Shown here: piece after piece, positions 32,914 to 41,644 of the stretch
Position numbering within the stretch: the first letter of the stretch is position 1
How the letters are laid out: each line of letters starts with the position of its first letter
Assembly: GCA_017617475.1 (NCBI GenBank)
Contig: JAFZWC010000082.1
Coordinates: forward strand, 8,338 to 72,337
Origin: Bacteroidales bacterium
Lineage (GTDB): Bacteria; Bacteroidota; Bacteroidia; Bacteroidales; UBA932
Direction: 5' to 3'
Length of the DNA stretch: 64,000 nucleotides
Made by a program: the position numbers and the translations under genes
Notes under the pieces: model-generated
What the model was told of the DNA's origin: nothing
What the model saw: only the letters and a program-made list of their open reading frames with translations
Database searches by the model: none

Positions 32914-34785
32914 TTAAAATCTCTTTTCCAGTTCATCGGCCCCTATGATGGCTATGATACGTTTGCCGGCCGATGTGAATTCGGGGTTATCGCTCTGCAG
33001 GAGGGCGTCTACCAGGCGCTGGGCCTCCAGGGGCGAAGTGATGCTGCGGGCGCTGCAGGCACCCAGGACGGCGAATTTCTGCGCCAGGCTTTGTTCCATT
33101 ACGCCCGGCAGCGCGCCATGTTCGTCCTTCAGGATGAGGAGGATATCGGCCAGGAGGCTCTCTACCTTCCCCTGCTCGGCGCTGTAACCTTCCGGAACGC
33201 CGCTCACCACCACGGTGTCGTTGCCGAAGGGGGCTATGTCGAAGCCCAGGCTTTTCAGGAGTTCCGCGTGCTCTTCCACAATCAGCCGGCCTTCCACACC
33301 CACGGGCACCTGCACGGGGAACAGCGCCGCCTGCGAAACGTGCGCATTGGCCGTAAGGGCCTTGAGGAAGCGGTCGTGCAGCAGGCGCTCCTGCGCACGG
33401 CGGATGTTCACAGCCATGACTCCCCCTGCGCTCTGAGTAAGGATGTACTTCCCTTGAACAATCAGGATTTGCGAAGTAGGCAGCGTGCGGTCTTCGAACA
33501 GAGCGCCGTAATTCTGGTTTTTGTCAACGTGCTGACCTGTGCTGTAGTGAGATACGCTCGCCCCTTCGGGGCTCGGTATGACAAAATCGTCTGTCATGCC
33601 AAAGCCTCCCTCTGTTATACCAGGGCCTCCCTCTGTCATACCGAGGCCGGAGGCCGAGTGTATCTCATCCTCGAAAGGATTATAGTTCCAGTCTACCCCG
33701 GCGGTGGGAACGCTGGTGGGTCTGTATTCCTGAAAACGGGTGCTGATGACGGGAATCTCGGAAGCTTCGGGGTTGTCGAACTCGATGGAGCCGGCCACAC
33801 CCACCTTGCCCAAGGCCTCTTTAACAGCTGCAAACACCGTCTGGAAGAGAATCTGGTCCTCTTCGAACTTAATTTCGGCCTTGGTGGGATGGATATTTAC
33901 GTCCACGGTGGAAGGATCTACGTCCAGGTAGATGAAATAGGACGGGGTGCTGCCTTCCGGAATCAGGTTCTCGTAAGCCTTCATCACGGCCTTGTGCAGC
34001 AGCGGGCTGCGGAAATATCGGCCGTTCACGAAGAAGAACTGGTTTCCCAGGGTCTTGCGGGCGCTTTCGGGCTTGCCGATGTATCCTTGAAGGCCGACGA
34101 TGGAGGTGTTGGCCTCAATGTCCACGATATCCCCCACGACGGCGGGGCCCAGCAGGTCCTGAATGCGGAATTTGAAACTGGGGGCGGGCTTCACCACGTG
34201 GATTTCCTTGCCGTTGTGCGTGAGGGTGAAGGCAATGTCCGGACGGGTGAGCGCCACGCGCTGGAACTCTTCCACAATGTGGCGGAGCTCCACGTTGTCG
34301 CTCTTGAGGAACTTGCGGCGGGCGGGGATGTTGTAGAAAAGGTTGCGCACGGCTATATTGGTGCCCACAGGGCAGGAAACCTCCCTCGTACCCTTGTTCT
34401 CCGAGGCAGCCATGGTGACCTCGACGCCCAGCTCTTCGGACGCCTGCCGCGTACGCAGCGTCACCTCGGCCACGGCTACGATGGAAGCCAGGGCCTCGCC
34501 GCGGAAACCGAAGGTAAGGATATGGTGCAGGTCTTCGGCCGATGCCAGCTTGGACGTGGCGTGCCGCTCGAAGCACAGCACGGCGTCGTCAGGCGTCATG
34601 CCGCAGCCGTTGTCTATGACCTGGATGAGCGTGCGCCCGGCGTCGGCCACCACCACTTTGATGTCCGTGGCACCGGCGTCCACCGCATTCTCCATGAGTT
34701 CCTTAACCACCGAGGCAGGCCTTTGAACGACCTCCCCGGCAGCTATCATGTCTGCGATATTTTTTGGTAATATCCTTAACTCCAT
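32914..34785 (-). CDS. mutL: DNA mismatch repair protein MutL with repeat-derived linker and altered endonuclease motif
   Basis: A 623-residue MutL. The N-terminal GHKL ATPase is intact: ELMENAVDAGA (Glu32), DNGCGM near 57 and GFRGEALASI near 93. A flexible linker near residues 373-412 reads as serial GMTEGG-type units and lies on DNA built from two facing palindromic repeats (33549-33666). The C-terminal dimerisation domain follows. The position of the metal-binding DQHAxxE endonuclease motif reads VNIRRAQERL, so Asp and His are replaced and nicking activity may be lost. The gene starts at the stop of the small membrane-protein gene (1-bp overlap). Confidence 0.93.
   Translation of the reverse strand: MELRILPKNIADMIAAGEVVQRPASVVKELMENAVDAGATDIKVVVADAGRTLIQVIDNGCGMTPDDAVLCFERHATSKLASAEDLHHILTFGFRGEALASIVAVAEVTLRTRQASEELGVEVTMAASENKGTREVSCPVGTNIAVRNLFYNIPARRKFLKSDNVELRHIVEEFQRVALTRPDIAFTLTHNGKEIHVVKPAPSFKFRIQDLLGPAVVGDIVDIEANTSIVGLQGYIGKPESARKTLGNQFFFVNGRYFRSPLLHKAVMKAYENLIPEGSTPSYFIYLDVDPSTVDVNIHPTKAEIKFEEDQILFQTVFAAVKEALGKVGVAGSIEFDNPEASEIPVISTRFQEYRPTSVPTAGVDWNYNPFEDEIHSASGLGMTEGGPGITEGGFGMTDDFVIPSPEGASVSHYSTGQHVDKNQNYGALFEDRTLPTSQILIVQGKYILTQSAGGVMAVNIRRAQERLLHDRFLKALTANAHVSQAALFPVQVPVGVEGRLIVEEHAELLKSLGFDIAPFGNDTVVVSGVPEGYSAEQGKVESLLADILLILKDEHGALPGVMEQSLAQKFAVLGACSARSITSPLEAQRLVDALLQSDNPEFTSAGKRIIAIIGADELEKRF
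33549..33666. repeat. Composite inverted palindromic repeats inside the mutL linker
   Basis: A left arm at 33549-33584 and a facing right arm at 33634-33666, both ending in the family sequence GTATGACA / TGTCATAC, with short direct repeats GCCTCCCTCTGT between them. The reading frame stays open and encodes a low-complexity Gly/Thr/Glu linker. Confidence 0.75.
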
Positions 34786-35096
34786 TACAGCATCTCAAAG
34801 AATTTGGCCATGTAGATGAGGACCACCACTATCAGGACCAGGGTAACCAGGGTGATGATGGTGTGGGCCTTGCCCATGGAGGAACGGGTGCGCTGATAGT
34901 TGCCGTTACGGAAAGCGCCCCGCAGGCTGCTGCCGGGCACATACTCTCCACTTTCACGGGCTTTCTCGTTGGTGCCGTCCACGTCTCCGAACATCTGGCG
35001 CCGCTTCTCCTCCTCGGGGTCGTAGTAGCGGGGCTTGTAGTTGAATACGCGGTGCGGCTGATTGCCGAAAAATCCGAAATTGAACAAACTGGCCAT
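34785..35096 (-). CDS. Small tail-anchored membrane protein upstream of mutL
   Basis: A 103-residue protein with an aromatic N terminus (NFGFFGNQPHRVFNYKPRYYDP), a charged middle and one C-terminal membrane segment (IITLVTLVLIVVVLIYM), so probably tail-anchored. I recall similar proteins next to mutL in Bacteroidales; some are annotated wrongly as riboflavin synthase subunits. No function is known. First gene of the mutL-radA series, with a -7 box at 35116 and a 1-bp overlap with mutL. Confidence 0.8.
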   Translation of the reverse strand: MASLFNFGFFGNQPHRVFNYKPRYYDPEEEKRRQMFGDVDGTNEKARESGEYVPGSSLRGAFRNGNYQRTRSSMGKAHTIITLVTLVLIVVVLIYMAKFFEML

Positions 35097-35115
35097 AAAG
35101 CAATTCTTTAGTCTA

Positions 35116-35123
35116 CAAATGTA
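35116..35123 (-). promoter_or_regulatory. -7 box (TACATTTG) for the mutL-radA operon
   Basis: TACATTTG on the minus strand, 19 nt from ATG 35096; it could serve seven genes down to 28709. Confidence 0.6.
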
Positions 35124-35162
35124 CCAAAAAATTGCTTTAAGTGCAAGGGGCCTGCCTTGGCC

Positions 35163-37913
35163 TTATTCCTGCGGTATCCGAATGATGACAGGAGGAGACA
35201 GCGGCGGGAACGAGGTGGCTGAACGCCCTGATTGACAGGATTTAGTCTGTGCCGATGCACGATTCTTGGCATCATAGGACACAAATGCTTCGAAATCGTA
35301 CTCCCATTCGGGCCCGTATGCCAGTTTATGGAGCCGGATCCAGATGGCTTCCCGCGAAGGGGCGTTGAAGGATTCCACCGTATTGTGATTCATGATGCTG
35401 TCCTCAGTGGGGCGCCAGGCTCCCTGCCAGTACGTACAGGCACCCTCGTAGACACCAATCTGCTCAGAATCGTACCGGGAATCGTTTATAAACGTTGCCC
35501 ATTTAACACGGGTGGGATCACTCGTAAAGTCTACATTCTTCCACCAGCCACGGGGAACCATCGCCTTCCTTTCGTCAATGACGGACTGTAAGATATAACC
35601 GTTCTCGGCATAAGAATACTCATCGTCCAATTTGGCGAATCCGTGACCGCCCACCTCGTGGTGCACCAGGTACGATAATGTCTCCTCGTTGCGGCATGCC
35701 GGGAAGTAAGAGATGGTAAGGCCGGAGCCATAGTCTCCCTGCCCCTGGGACCACACCATATGGCACACTCCGCCATAATAATCGCGGTTCATGAGCACAA
35801 CGACGGTTGTCTCATCCAAAGAGCCGGGGATGGCTGCTGAAAGATAATTATACACAGCCGTATCGTTACCGCCGACGTCCGTTCCATGGAACCATCCTCC
35901 CAAAGCCGTCTCGTTACCCTCCATATACCCCTCATTCACGGACACGGCTTCTATCACATATACATTGAACATGTTTCGGAACGATTTGTAAGGCTCGACG
36001 GAGAAGAAAGCATCGACCGCCCGATTCATATCGGCAGCATACTTCCCAGAGGCAATTTGACGGTCCGAGTAGGCATCTCCCATAAACACCAGGTCGATGC
36101 CCTTTCCTTCCGTAGCCGTTTGTAACACGTTCACTTTCCCGTCATGGGAGAAATCCGAAGAAGAATATCGGTCCGGCTGCGGCGTAGCGCCCATATGATC
36201 CCGCAGCCAGTCCTTAATCAAATAACAATTATCACTGACATCGGAACTGAAAACCAATCGGCCATTCTTATCCAAGACATGCACACACGGGTATTCCGAG
36301 CAGCTGATGACATGGGGCTCAACTCCGTCCACACAATAAGCGACATAGGTTCTCCACGGGATGCCGAATGTATCCATCGCCGAACGAATCTTATCCGTAT
36401 CGTATTCATCCCCGTAATTACAAGCTATCACCTCGAACCCATGATCTTTATATGCCTCATACGCCTCCCTTAGGACAGGGGTATAATACTCGGCCGCCGG
36501 ACACCCGGACCACCAGAGGAAAATGGCCGTGTATTTATTCTTGGCACACTCGTCCAACAGATTAAAAGGTTTACCATCCAAATCAACATCAGAAAAAGGT
36601 GTCGGAAAAACGGAAACATCTACCAGAGAATACTGGTTTTTCACCATAATCCAATTCCATTTTTTGTCATTCCATTCGGGATCCTCAAGATAACCGGCAG
36701 GTATAGTGCCTGACAGGTGGTTCTCGAATAGCCACGACTCTTTAAGATAACCGGGATAATTGTCGGGAATTACTCCCTCGATAAGATTCCCCGTTACGTT
36801 GATATAATACAGGTTCCTCATTTCTGCCAGTTCGGGAGGTAGGGTTCCGCCTATTTTGTTGCCATGGAGAGACAAACCCGTCAACCCTGTCAGCTTAGCC
36901 AGTTCGGGAGTCAGGGAACCGGTCAGATTATTATTCTGTAAGTCAATATTGATAACCAGCCCCATCTCTTCCCGAATGCCATACCACGTTGAGATGGGCG
37001 CATCCGTACACCAGTTCGTATTGGTTATCCAATTGTCTCCGCCTGTTGCCTGGTAAAAAGCCGTCAGGACGGCCCGCTGGTCAAATATCTCTTCCTGCGT
37101 CATCTCTGAGGTATCGACTTCATAGCTATACATGCACCCTCTGCGGGCATCCAATCTTTTCCGGGTCATTTTGGAAAGATGGGCCAATATGTTTTCCTGC
37201 TCCCTGTCGACCTGCATGAGCTCCAGGGTGAACCCATCCGGCATGGCACACTCTGGAATGGCGAAGAAATACTCGGCCTTCCTTTCCTGATCCAAGTCCA
37301 AATCCTGATAATTGGTCAGACGAAAAGATTCATCCATGGTCTCTGGTATGGCCAAGACCGGTTTTTCGTTTTTCAGGTCGATGGTGCCGAATCCGTTTAT
37401 CCTCTCTTGACCATTGTTGGACACACGCACAAGATTGTACTGGCCTTCCCCCGTGATAGTAAAGTGCAGAATAGCACACGTTTGCTTGAATGTCAATTGG
37501 TTATCTGTACTTTGGGCCACCATCGGAGCCGTCAGTCGATTCCCTTCAGTATAGATGGGTTTCACCTCCATAATGAGGGACTCCTTGTCCAGGTAACAGA
37601 CACTTCCGTCGTATGGGTAATATGCATAAAACGTATTCCCCGATATGGATCCCCCACGGAAGGCACTTATTCCATCCCATTCAAAAGCAACCCCCTCTTT
37701 CTGGATATCGCTGATAACAAGGATGCAATCTCCTTCCTCCCATCGCACCAAACCCTCCGTGTCAATGAGTGATTTTACATCAGAACCCAGAATGCTAGCC
37801 GTAAAACTGTCGTATGTCCGGACGTCCGTTTCATCGATAGGGTTCGTCTCCATGGAACACGAAGCAACCGACAGGACCAGGAATGAAAGTACTATATTTC
37901 TGACTATTCTCAT
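35163..37913 (-). CDS. Multidomain lipoprotein: fimbrillin-like, leucine-rich repeat, thioredoxin-like and M64 metallopeptidase
   Basis: A 916-residue lipoprotein (lipobox SVASC). Residues about 25-270 resemble a fimbrillin-like beta domain. Residues about 274-420 hold short leucine-rich repeats (LTGSLTPELAKLTGLTGLSL). Residues about 430-590 resemble a TlpA fold whose redox site reads WWSGCPAA, so one Cys is missing and the domain is probably not a disulfide reductase. Residues about 600-880 are an IgA-peptidase M64 domain with the zinc motif HEVGGHGFAKLDDEY near residue 750 and SIMNHN. It is likely surface-exposed and proteolytic. The Big2 lipoprotein gene lies 13 bp upstream on the same strand. 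More AT-rich than core genes. Confidence 0.82.
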   Translation of the reverse strand: MRIVRNIVLSFLVLSVASCSMETNPIDETDVRTYDSFTASILGSDVKSLIDTEGLVRWEEGDCILVISDIQKEGVAFEWDGISAFRGGSISGNTFYAYYPYDGSVCYLDKESLIMEVKPIYTEGNRLTAPMVAQSTDNQLTFKQTCAILHFTITGEGQYNLVRVSNNGQERINGFGTIDLKNEKPVLAIPETMDESFRLTNYQDLDLDQERKAEYFFAIPECAMPDGFTLELMQVDREQENILAHLSKMTRKRLDARRGCMYSYEVDTSEMTQEEIFDQRAVLTAFYQATGGDNWITNTNWCTDAPISTWYGIREEMGLVINIDLQNNNLTGSLTPELAKLTGLTGLSLHGNKIGGTLPPELAEMRNLYYINVTGNLIEGVIPDNYPGYLKESWLFENHLSGTIPAGYLEDPEWNDKKWNWIMVKNQYSLVDVSVFPTPFSDVDLDGKPFNLLDECAKNKYTAIFLWWSGCPAAEYYTPVLREAYEAYKDHGFEVIACNYGDEYDTDKIRSAMDTFGIPWRTYVAYCVDGVEPHVISCSEYPCVHVLDKNGRLVFSSDVSDNCYLIKDWLRDHMGATPQPDRYSSSDFSHDGKVNVLQTATEGKGIDLVFMGDAYSDRQIASGKYAADMNRAVDAFFSVEPYKSFRNMFNVYVIEAVSVNEGYMEGNETALGGWFHGTDVGGNDTAVYNYLSAAIPGSLDETTVVVLMNRDYYGGVCHMVWSQGQGDYGSGLTISYFPACRNEETLSYLVHHEVGGHGFAKLDDEYSYAENGYILQSVIDERKAMVPRGWWKNVDFTSDPTRVKWATFINDSRYDSEQIGVYEGACTYWQGAWRPTEDSIMNHNTVESFNAPSREAIWIRLHKLAYGPEWEYDFEAFVSYDAKNRASAQTKSCQSGRSATSFPPLSPPVIIRIPQE

Positions 37914-37926
37914 AATTCTTTAAGTC

Positions 37927-38835
37927 TTACCAGTTTCTGTGTTCATCGTTAAAACCTTCCGGCCTGTCCGGCTCCTTCACTGTCACACTGCAGGTGGTCG
38001 ATTGTTCCCCTGCCTTTGCCGTGATGACGGCGGATCCAGCTTTCAGGGCCGTCACCTTGCCGTTTTCAACGGTAGCAACCGTGGCATCGGAGGTGCTCCA
38101 CGTTACCGACTTGTTCGTGGCGTCGTCCGGTTTTACGGTAGCCGTTAGCGTCTCGCTTTCACCTTCCGTCAGCACCAGTTCCGACTTGCTTAGGGTAATA
38201 GAAGTGACCGCTATCACCTTTGCATCCACAGTCACGCTGCAAGTGGCCGATTGTTCCCCTGCCTTTGCTGTGATGACGGCGGATCCAGCTTTCAGGGCCG
38301 TCACCTTGCCGTTTTCAACGGTAGCAACCGTGGCATCGGAGGTGCTCCACGTTACCGTCTTGTCCGTGGCGTCGTCCGGTTTTACGGTAGCCGTTAGCGT
38401 CTCGCTTTCACCTTCCGTCAACACCAGTTCCGGCTTGCTTAGGGTAATAGAAGTGACCGCTATCACCTTTGCATTCACAGTCACTTTACATGTGGCCGTT
38501 TTATCTCCCGCCTTCGCCGTAATGACAGCCGATCCGGCCTTCAGCGCCGTCACCTTGCCGTTCTCTACGGTAGCAACCGTGGCATCGGACGTGCTCCAGG
38601 TCACCGTCTTGTCCGTGGCGTCGTCCGGTTTTACGGTAGCCGTGAGCATCTCACTGCCGCCTTCCGTCAAAATAAGATCCGTTTTGTTCAAAGAAACAGA
38701 CGTTACGGCAACAGTTTTAGGCTGATTATTCTGATGAGTATTGTTTCCCGGTTCTACGGCTTGAGGAGTACAAGAAGTAGAAATAGCCAAGAAAACAGCG
38801 GCCAATACACTCAACAAAGGGATTCGTTTAAGCAT
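37927..38835 (-). CDS. Lipoprotein with three near-identical Big2 Ig-like repeats
   Basis: A 302-residue lipoprotein (lipobox AISTSC, start MLKRIP at 38835). After a short linker it consists of three bacterial Ig-like group 2 domains of 83 residues each (WSTSDATVATVENGKVTALK recurs). The DNA repeats at a 249-bp period; the two C-terminal units are almost identical. A 14-residue tail ends the protein. It probably displays or anchors a partner at the cell surface; the partner may be the M64 lipoprotein encoded 13 bp downstream. Starts further upstream are rejected because they precede the signal peptide without support. Confidence 0.85.
   Translation of the reverse strand: MLKRIPLLSVLAAVFLAISTSCTPQAVEPGNNTHQNNQPKTVAVTSVSLNKTDLILTEGGSEMLTATVKPDDATDKTVTWSTSDATVATVENGKVTALKAGSAVITAKAGDKTATCKVTVNAKVIAVTSITLSKPELVLTEGESETLTATVKPDDATDKTVTWSTSDATVATVENGKVTALKAGSAVITAKAGEQSATCSVTVDAKVIAVTSITLSKSELVLTEGESETLTATVKPDDATNKSVTWSTSDATVATVENGKVTALKAGSAVITAKAGEQSTTCSVTVKEPDRPEGFNDEHRNW
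37977..38718. repeat. Tandem 249-bp coding repeats, three copies
   Basis: Identical landmarks fall at 38061, 38310 and 38559, i.e. exactly 249 bp apart. Copies 1 and 2 (low coordinates) differ at only a few positions; copy 3 is more diverged. They encode the Big2 domains. Confidence 0.88.
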
Positions 38836-38938
38836 AGGGTTAGTGTTTGATGCAATAAAGTTAAGCATTTTCTTTGAATGCTTCAAAACCAAGGAGGCGC
38901 ATGGCGTGGACGTAACGGATTGATTTACCGAAAAGTAA

Positions 38939-38976
38939 GCAAAGTCCCCTGGTCGATTTTGATCAAGGGACTTTGC
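38939..38976 (-). terminator. Strong hairpin downstream of the P-type ATPase, possible terminator
   Basis: Perfect 10-bp arms GCAAAGTCCC / GGGACTTTGC with an inner GGTC/GATC stem. It lies in the otherwise empty 38836-39015 gap. The minus-strand tail (TTACTTTTC) is only moderately T-rich. Confidence 0.5.
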
Positions 38977-39015
38977 ATAATGCTCTGTGGGACAACTTGT
39001 TACTCCCACGCGAAG

Positions 39016-40905
39016 TCACGCCTTCAGCGCCCGCATGGCGTTGAGGACGGCCAGGACGGTCACTCCCACGTCGGCGAAGACGGCCATCCACATGGTGGCG
39101 ATACCCAGGGCGGCCAGAAGAAGCACCAGGACTTTTATGCCGATGGCAAAGCCGATGTTCTCCTTGGCGATGCGCAGGGTGCGGCGGGCAATCTTGATGG
39201 CAAGGGCAATCTTGGAAGGCTGGTCGTCCATGAGCACCACGTCGGCGGCTTCGATGGCGGCGTCGCTGCCCAGGGCGCCCATGGCGATGCCCACATCGGC
39301 GCGGGTCAGCACCGGAGCGTCGTTGATGCCGTCGCCCACGAAGGCCAGGGTGCCTTCTTTCAGCAGTTTCTCCACTTCGCTCACCTTGTCGGCCGGCAGC
39401 AGCTGGGCGTGGTATTCATTGACGCCCAGGGTTTTGGCTACAGAGGCGGCCACGGCTTCCTGATCACCAGTGAGCATGACGGTCTTTGCCACGCCGGCAG
39501 CCTTGAGGGCGGCAATGCCCTGGGCCGAATCGGCCTTGATGCGGTCGCTGATGACAATGTGACCCAGATATTCGCCGTCCATGGCCACGTGGATGATGGT
39601 ACCCTCATGGTGGCAGGGATGCCAGCCGGCGCCTTCGGCCTCCATCAGCTTGCTGTTACCCACGGCCACACGTTTGCCGTTCACCCGGGCGATTACTCCG
39701 TGACCGGCGGTTTCTTCAACGCCTTCGACACTGCAGTCATCGGCCTCATTGGGATAGGCATTGCGCAGCGCCATGGCAATGGGATGCGTGGAGTGACGCT
39801 CCACATGGGCCGCCATGTGCAGGAGTTCCTGCTGGTCAATCACTTCCGGATGCACGGCCGTTACCTCGAACACGCCTTCGGTAAGGGTTCCGGTCTTGTC
39901 GAAGACCACCGTCTTTACCTGTGCCAGGGTATCCACCAGGTTGGAGCCTTTGATGAGGATGCCCTTGCGGGAAGCGCCTCCCAGTCCGCCGAAGAAGGTG
40001 AGCGGCACGGAGATGACCAGGGCGCACGGGCAGGAGACCACCAGGAACATGAGGCCCCTGTAAATCCACGTGGCCCATTCGCCGGTAATGAGACCGGGAA
40101 CCACGGCGATGAGAACGGCCAGCGCCACCACAATAGGTGTATAGATGCGGGCAAACTTGGTTATGAAGCTCTCGCTCTTGGATTTGGCCGATGCTGCATT
40201 CTCCACCAGATCCAGGATCTTGGCGGCGGTGGATTCGCCGAAGGCCTTGGTGGTTCTCACGCGCAGAACACCGCTCAGGTTCACGCAGCCGGAGAGGATT
40301 TCGTCACCCTCGTGGATGCTGCGGGGCACGCTCTCGCCGGTAAGGGCCACGGTGTCCAGGCTGGATTTACCTTCCAGCACCACGCCGTCCATGGGCACCT
40401 TTTCGCCCGGCTGGATGAGGATAATCTCTCCCACCGCCACTTCCTCGGGCTTTACGGTTTCCAGCTTGCCGTCGCGCTCAACGTGTGCGGTGTCGGGCCG
40501 GATGTCCATGAGGTGCGAGATGCTCTTGCGGCTTCGGCCTTCGGCCATTTCCTCGAAGAGCTCGCCCACCTGGAAGAACAGCATCACAAACACGGACTCG
40601 GGGAACTGCGTCTCGGCCCCCGGCATGAAGCCGATGCCCAGCGCGCCCAGCGTGGCCACGCTCATGAGGAAGTCCTCGCTCAGGGCTTCGCCTTCGAAGA
40701 GTCCTTCGGCCGCTTCCTTCAGCGTATCCAGGCCCACCACCAGATAGGGCACCAGAAACAGCAGCAAATACTGCCAGGTGGCCCAGTCGGTGCGTTTCTC
40801 TATTAAAACGGCAATAATGAGGAGGACGGTAGCGGCAATGATTTTGAATAAACGGCCCTTGCCTTCCTCTTCCTCGTGGTGATTATGTTCGTGATGATGT
40901 GCCAT
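39016..40905 (-). CDS. Heavy-metal translocating P1B-type ATPase (Zn/Cd/Co type)
   Basis: A 629-residue P-type ATPase with a His/Glu-rich N terminus (MAHHHEHNHHEEEE) instead of an HMA domain. Key motifs: SCPCALVIS (CPC metal site) near residue 290, DKTGTLTEG (phosphorylated Asp) near 325, and GDGINDAP near 535. The combination of CPC and a His-rich head, without CxxC domain, suggests export of Zn2+, Cd2+ or Co2+; specificity is inferred. ATG 40905 is chosen because the upstream codons from 40929 precede the His-rich start. A -7 box lies at 40927. No metal regulator gene is adjacent. Confidence 0.92.
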   Translation of the reverse strand: MAHHHEHNHHEEEEGKGRLFKIIAATVLLIIAVLIEKRTDWATWQYLLLFLVPYLVVGLDTLKEAAEGLFEGEALSEDFLMSVATLGALGIGFMPGAETQFPESVFVMLFFQVGELFEEMAEGRSRKSISHLMDIRPDTAHVERDGKLETVKPEEVAVGEIILIQPGEKVPMDGVVLEGKSSLDTVALTGESVPRSIHEGDEILSGCVNLSGVLRVRTTKAFGESTAAKILDLVENAASAKSKSESFITKFARIYTPIVVALAVLIAVVPGLITGEWATWIYRGLMFLVVSCPCALVISVPLTFFGGLGGASRKGILIKGSNLVDTLAQVKTVVFDKTGTLTEGVFEVTAVHPEVIDQQELLHMAAHVERHSTHPIAMALRNAYPNEADDCSVEGVEETAGHGVIARVNGKRVAVGNSKLMEAEGAGWHPCHHEGTIIHVAMDGEYLGHIVISDRIKADSAQGIAALKAAGVAKTVMLTGDQEAVAASVAKTLGVNEYHAQLLPADKVSEVEKLLKEGTLAFVGDGINDAPVLTRADVGIAMGALGSDAAIEAADVVLMDDQPSKIALAIKIARRTLRIAKENIGFAIGIKVLVLLLAALGIATMWMAVFADVGVTVLAVLNAMRALKA

Positions 40906-40926
40906 AGTCTGTACCTTTAACTGCTG

Positions 40927-40934
40927 CAAAGGTA
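40927..40934 (-). promoter_or_regulatory. -7 box (TACCTTTG) for the P-type ATPase
   Basis: TACCTTTG on the minus strand, 21 nt from ATG 40905. Confidence 0.6.
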
Positions 40935-40965
40935 CGGACCATTCCGTGCAACCGGGTTGCGAATG

Positions 40966-41640
40966 TTATTTCCGAGCCAGGCGGACGGCGCCAACGGCCA
41001 GCAACACCTGCGCAATCACGTAAGTGGACATGATTACAAACTCGCGCAGGGCGAACTCCACCACGCCGAAGGTGCCGGCGGCAATGAGGCTGTCGGAGAA
41101 GGTAAAGAGCAGGGAGCCGGCGAAGAGGATGGCCCAGGTACTCTTGTCCTTGAGACGGACCAGGCCACAGAAGGTGCTGAAAATAAGCAGCATAAGCATG
41201 AAGCCATAGACGGCCATGGGCGGCAGCAGGGCCCCGCTCACGTGGAGCAGCTTAATGAGGCCGAAGACCAGCCCCAGCATGGCCACCACGCCCGCAGACC
41301 AGCCTGCCCATCCCAGTCCCTTCCAGGACTCTCCGCCAAAGATGCACACATAGAAGATGTGGCCGATGAGGAAGGCGCCGATGCCCCCGGCGAACAGCGG
41401 GAAGGCACTACTGAGCAGACAGATGTCTCCGGCGCAACCAAAGAGTTCGGCGCAGATGAGGAGCGTCAGTTTGCGGCGGTCCAGCCTGTGGTCGATGGCA
41501 TAGACCAGCACGCTGGCGGCCAGCAGAGGCATGATGGCGGGCTTTACGGCTGCGGCCAGCGCGTCATTTTCCATAAAGCGGCCGGCCCAGTTGAGCACGG
41601 CTACGATTACAAAAAACAGGGCGGGAATGTTCCGTTTCAT
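40966..41640 (-). CDS. YhhN/TMEM86-family membrane protein (lysoplasmalogenase-like)
   Basis: A 224-residue protein with about eight membrane segments. The family pattern is visible: KPAIMPLLAA near residue 33, CAELFGCAGDICLL and FLIGHIFYV near residues 65-95, which contain the conserved acidic and His positions. Animal TMEM86 hydrolyses lysoplasmalogen; bacterial members are poorly studied. It is 4 bp after rsmE, so likely co-transcribed. Confidence 0.85.
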   Translation of the reverse strand: MKRNIPALFFVIVAVLNWAGRFMENDALAAAVKPAIMPLLAASVLVYAIDHRLDRRKLTLLICAELFGCAGDICLLSSAFPLFAGGIGAFLIGHIFYVCIFGGESWKGLGWAGWSAGVVAMLGLVFGLIKLLHVSGALLPPMAVYGFMLMLLIFSTFCGLVRLKDKSTWAILFAGSLLFTFSDSLIAAGTFGVVEFALREFVIMSTYVIAQVLLAVGAVRLARK

Positions 41641-41644
41641 AAGG

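Noticed and set aside
32905..34770. 621-codon plus-strand frame over mutL
   Set aside because: Shadow of mutL, whose ATPase motifs are intact on the minus strand.
38878..40806. Large plus-strand frame over the P-type ATPase
   Set aside because: Antisense to motifs SCPCALVIS and DKTGTLTEG; no family resemblance.
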